Shown here piece after piece: positions 63,786-64,000 of a stretch of 64,000 bases of DNA. The translations under genes were made by a program, and so were the position numbers. The notes beneath the pieces are model-generated. The model was given only the letters and a program-made list of their open reading frames with translations, had not been told where the DNA came from and did no database searches. This stretch comes from Cellvibrio sp. pealriver (GTDB lineage: Bacteria; Pseudomonadota; Gammaproteobacteria; Pseudomonadales; Cellvibrionaceae). Each line of letters begins with the position of its first letter. The first letter of the stretch is position 1. The stretch is taken from NCBI RefSeq assembly GCF_001183545.1, contig NZ_KQ236688.1, positions 3,174,395-3,238,394 on the forward strand, written 5' to 3'.

Positions 63786-63820
63786 ATTTTGCGAGCTAAT
63801 CATATACAAATCAAACCAAT
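63786..63820 (-). promoter_or_regulatory. Promoter-like element, second copy of the 30-nt shared block
   Basis: TTGATT (63814-63809), 17-nt spacer and CAAAAT (63791-63786) on the minus strand. The block GCGAGCTAAT-N6-CAAATCAAACCAAT at 63791-63820 is the same, in spacing and orientation, as that before the transporter gene at 56297-56326. Confidence 0.55.
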
Positions 63821-63883
63821 TGCTATTCACACCTATTTAATTTGTGTATCAAAACTGCCCAATACCACTGTGCAAACTGGCTA

Positions 63884-64000
63884 TCAATCCATCAATTCCG
63901 CCATAAACCCGGGCAACACCTCTTGCAATAAGGTCTCCAGCGCGGGGTTGTGGTTATCTTTACGATAGCTATAGGCCATTTGCACTGGTTTGGCTGGATG
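63884..64000 (-). CDS. C-terminal end of a probable LysR-family regulator (cut by window)
   Basis: 38 codons plus TGA stop, open to the window edge. The sequence PVQMAYSYRKDNHNPALETL followed by LQEVLPGFMAELMD resembles the end of the LysR substrate-binding domain, where an A/VY.R...PAL..F segment and a final helix are usual. Only the tail is visible, so the family is a tentative call. Position upstream of the pectin receptor makes a local regulator plausible. Confidence 0.55.
   Translation of the reverse strand, partial: HPAKPVQMAYSYRKDNHNPALETLLQEVLPGFMAELMD

Noticed and set aside
63711..63968. 85-codon plus-strand frame near the right end
   Set aside because: It overlaps the LysR-like tail and the non-coding stretch on the other strand and has no recognisable fold or ribosome site.
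1..64000. Prophage, insertion sequence, integron, CRISPR or restriction-modification/defence genes
   Set aside because: No transposase, integrase, cas, capsid, nuclease-methylase pair or regular repeat-spacer array could be found; the window is housekeeping plus signalling and carbohydrate genes.

Overview
The window looks like chromosomal DNA of a Cellvibrio-type gammaproteobacterium. The housekeeping order matches the Pseudomonas/Cellvibrio branch (recN-fur-bamE, rnfH-ratA-smpB, secB-grxC-gpmI-envC-ctpA, hisBHAF, hup-ubiC-ubiA-phoB-phoR). It also carries a secreted AA10 chitin-type LPMO with poly-serine linkers and a pectin/galacturonate utilisation cluster, both typical of Cellvibrio saprophytes. 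I saw no tRNA, rRNA, CRISPR array, transposase or phage gene.

Layout. 1-2743: 3' part of recN, fur and bamE. 2840-12223: a signalling block of a Hpt-REC-REC-GGDEF diguanylate cyclase, an HD-GYP phosphodiesterase, a stand-alone receiver, a GAF-PAS histidine kinase and a very large hybrid histidine kinase; it sits between bamE and rnfH, which are usually neighbours. 12348-15266: rnfH, ratA, an NSS transporter and smpB. 15364-19068: pgk, a small secreted protein and transketolase. 19436-24269: an S-adenosylmethionine cycle cluster (ArsR-methyltransferase fusion regulator of SahR type, metK, ahcY, metF), with a perfect 34-bp palindrome over the regulator's promoter and inverted-repeat elements in every gap. 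24352-30001: psiE-like, diacylglycerol kinase, rph/yicC, ppx, secB, grxC and a rhodanese without cysteine. 30401-36056: gpmI-envC-ctpA-divergent polysaccharide deacetylase and a small conserved gene. 36133-38951: hisF, hisA, hisH, hisB. 39173-42448: two uncharacterised proteins, a dicarboxylate-type symporter and HU. 42628-46562: ubiC, ubiA, phoB, phoR. 46845-50488: LPMO, a DUF2141-type protein and a NarL/LiaS-type two-component pair.

50546-64000 is a pectin/galacturonate locus, all on the minus strand: TonB-dependent receptor, GH105 and GH28 enzymes, a beta-propeller lactonase, a hexarate/hexuronate MFS transporter, galactarate dehydratase (garD), 5-dehydro-4-deoxyglucarate dehydratase (kdgD) and 2-oxoglutarate semialdehyde dehydrogenase. 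Together they describe uptake of oligogalacturonides, trimming in the periplasm, and the oxidative route galacturonate -> galactarate -> 5-keto-4-deoxyglucarate -> 2-oxoglutarate semialdehyde -> 2-oxoglutarate. The first enzyme, uronate dehydrogenase, is not in the window. A LysR-type C-terminus is cut by the right edge.

The most interesting non-coding signals are: a 30-nt element shared by the MFS transporter promoter and an apparently non-coding transcription unit near 63.6-63.8 kb; the palindrome that overlaps the SAM-cycle regulator promoter; the repeat elements between metK, ahcY and metF; and the apparent self-contained phosphorelay to c-di-GMP inserted in a conserved housekeeping block.
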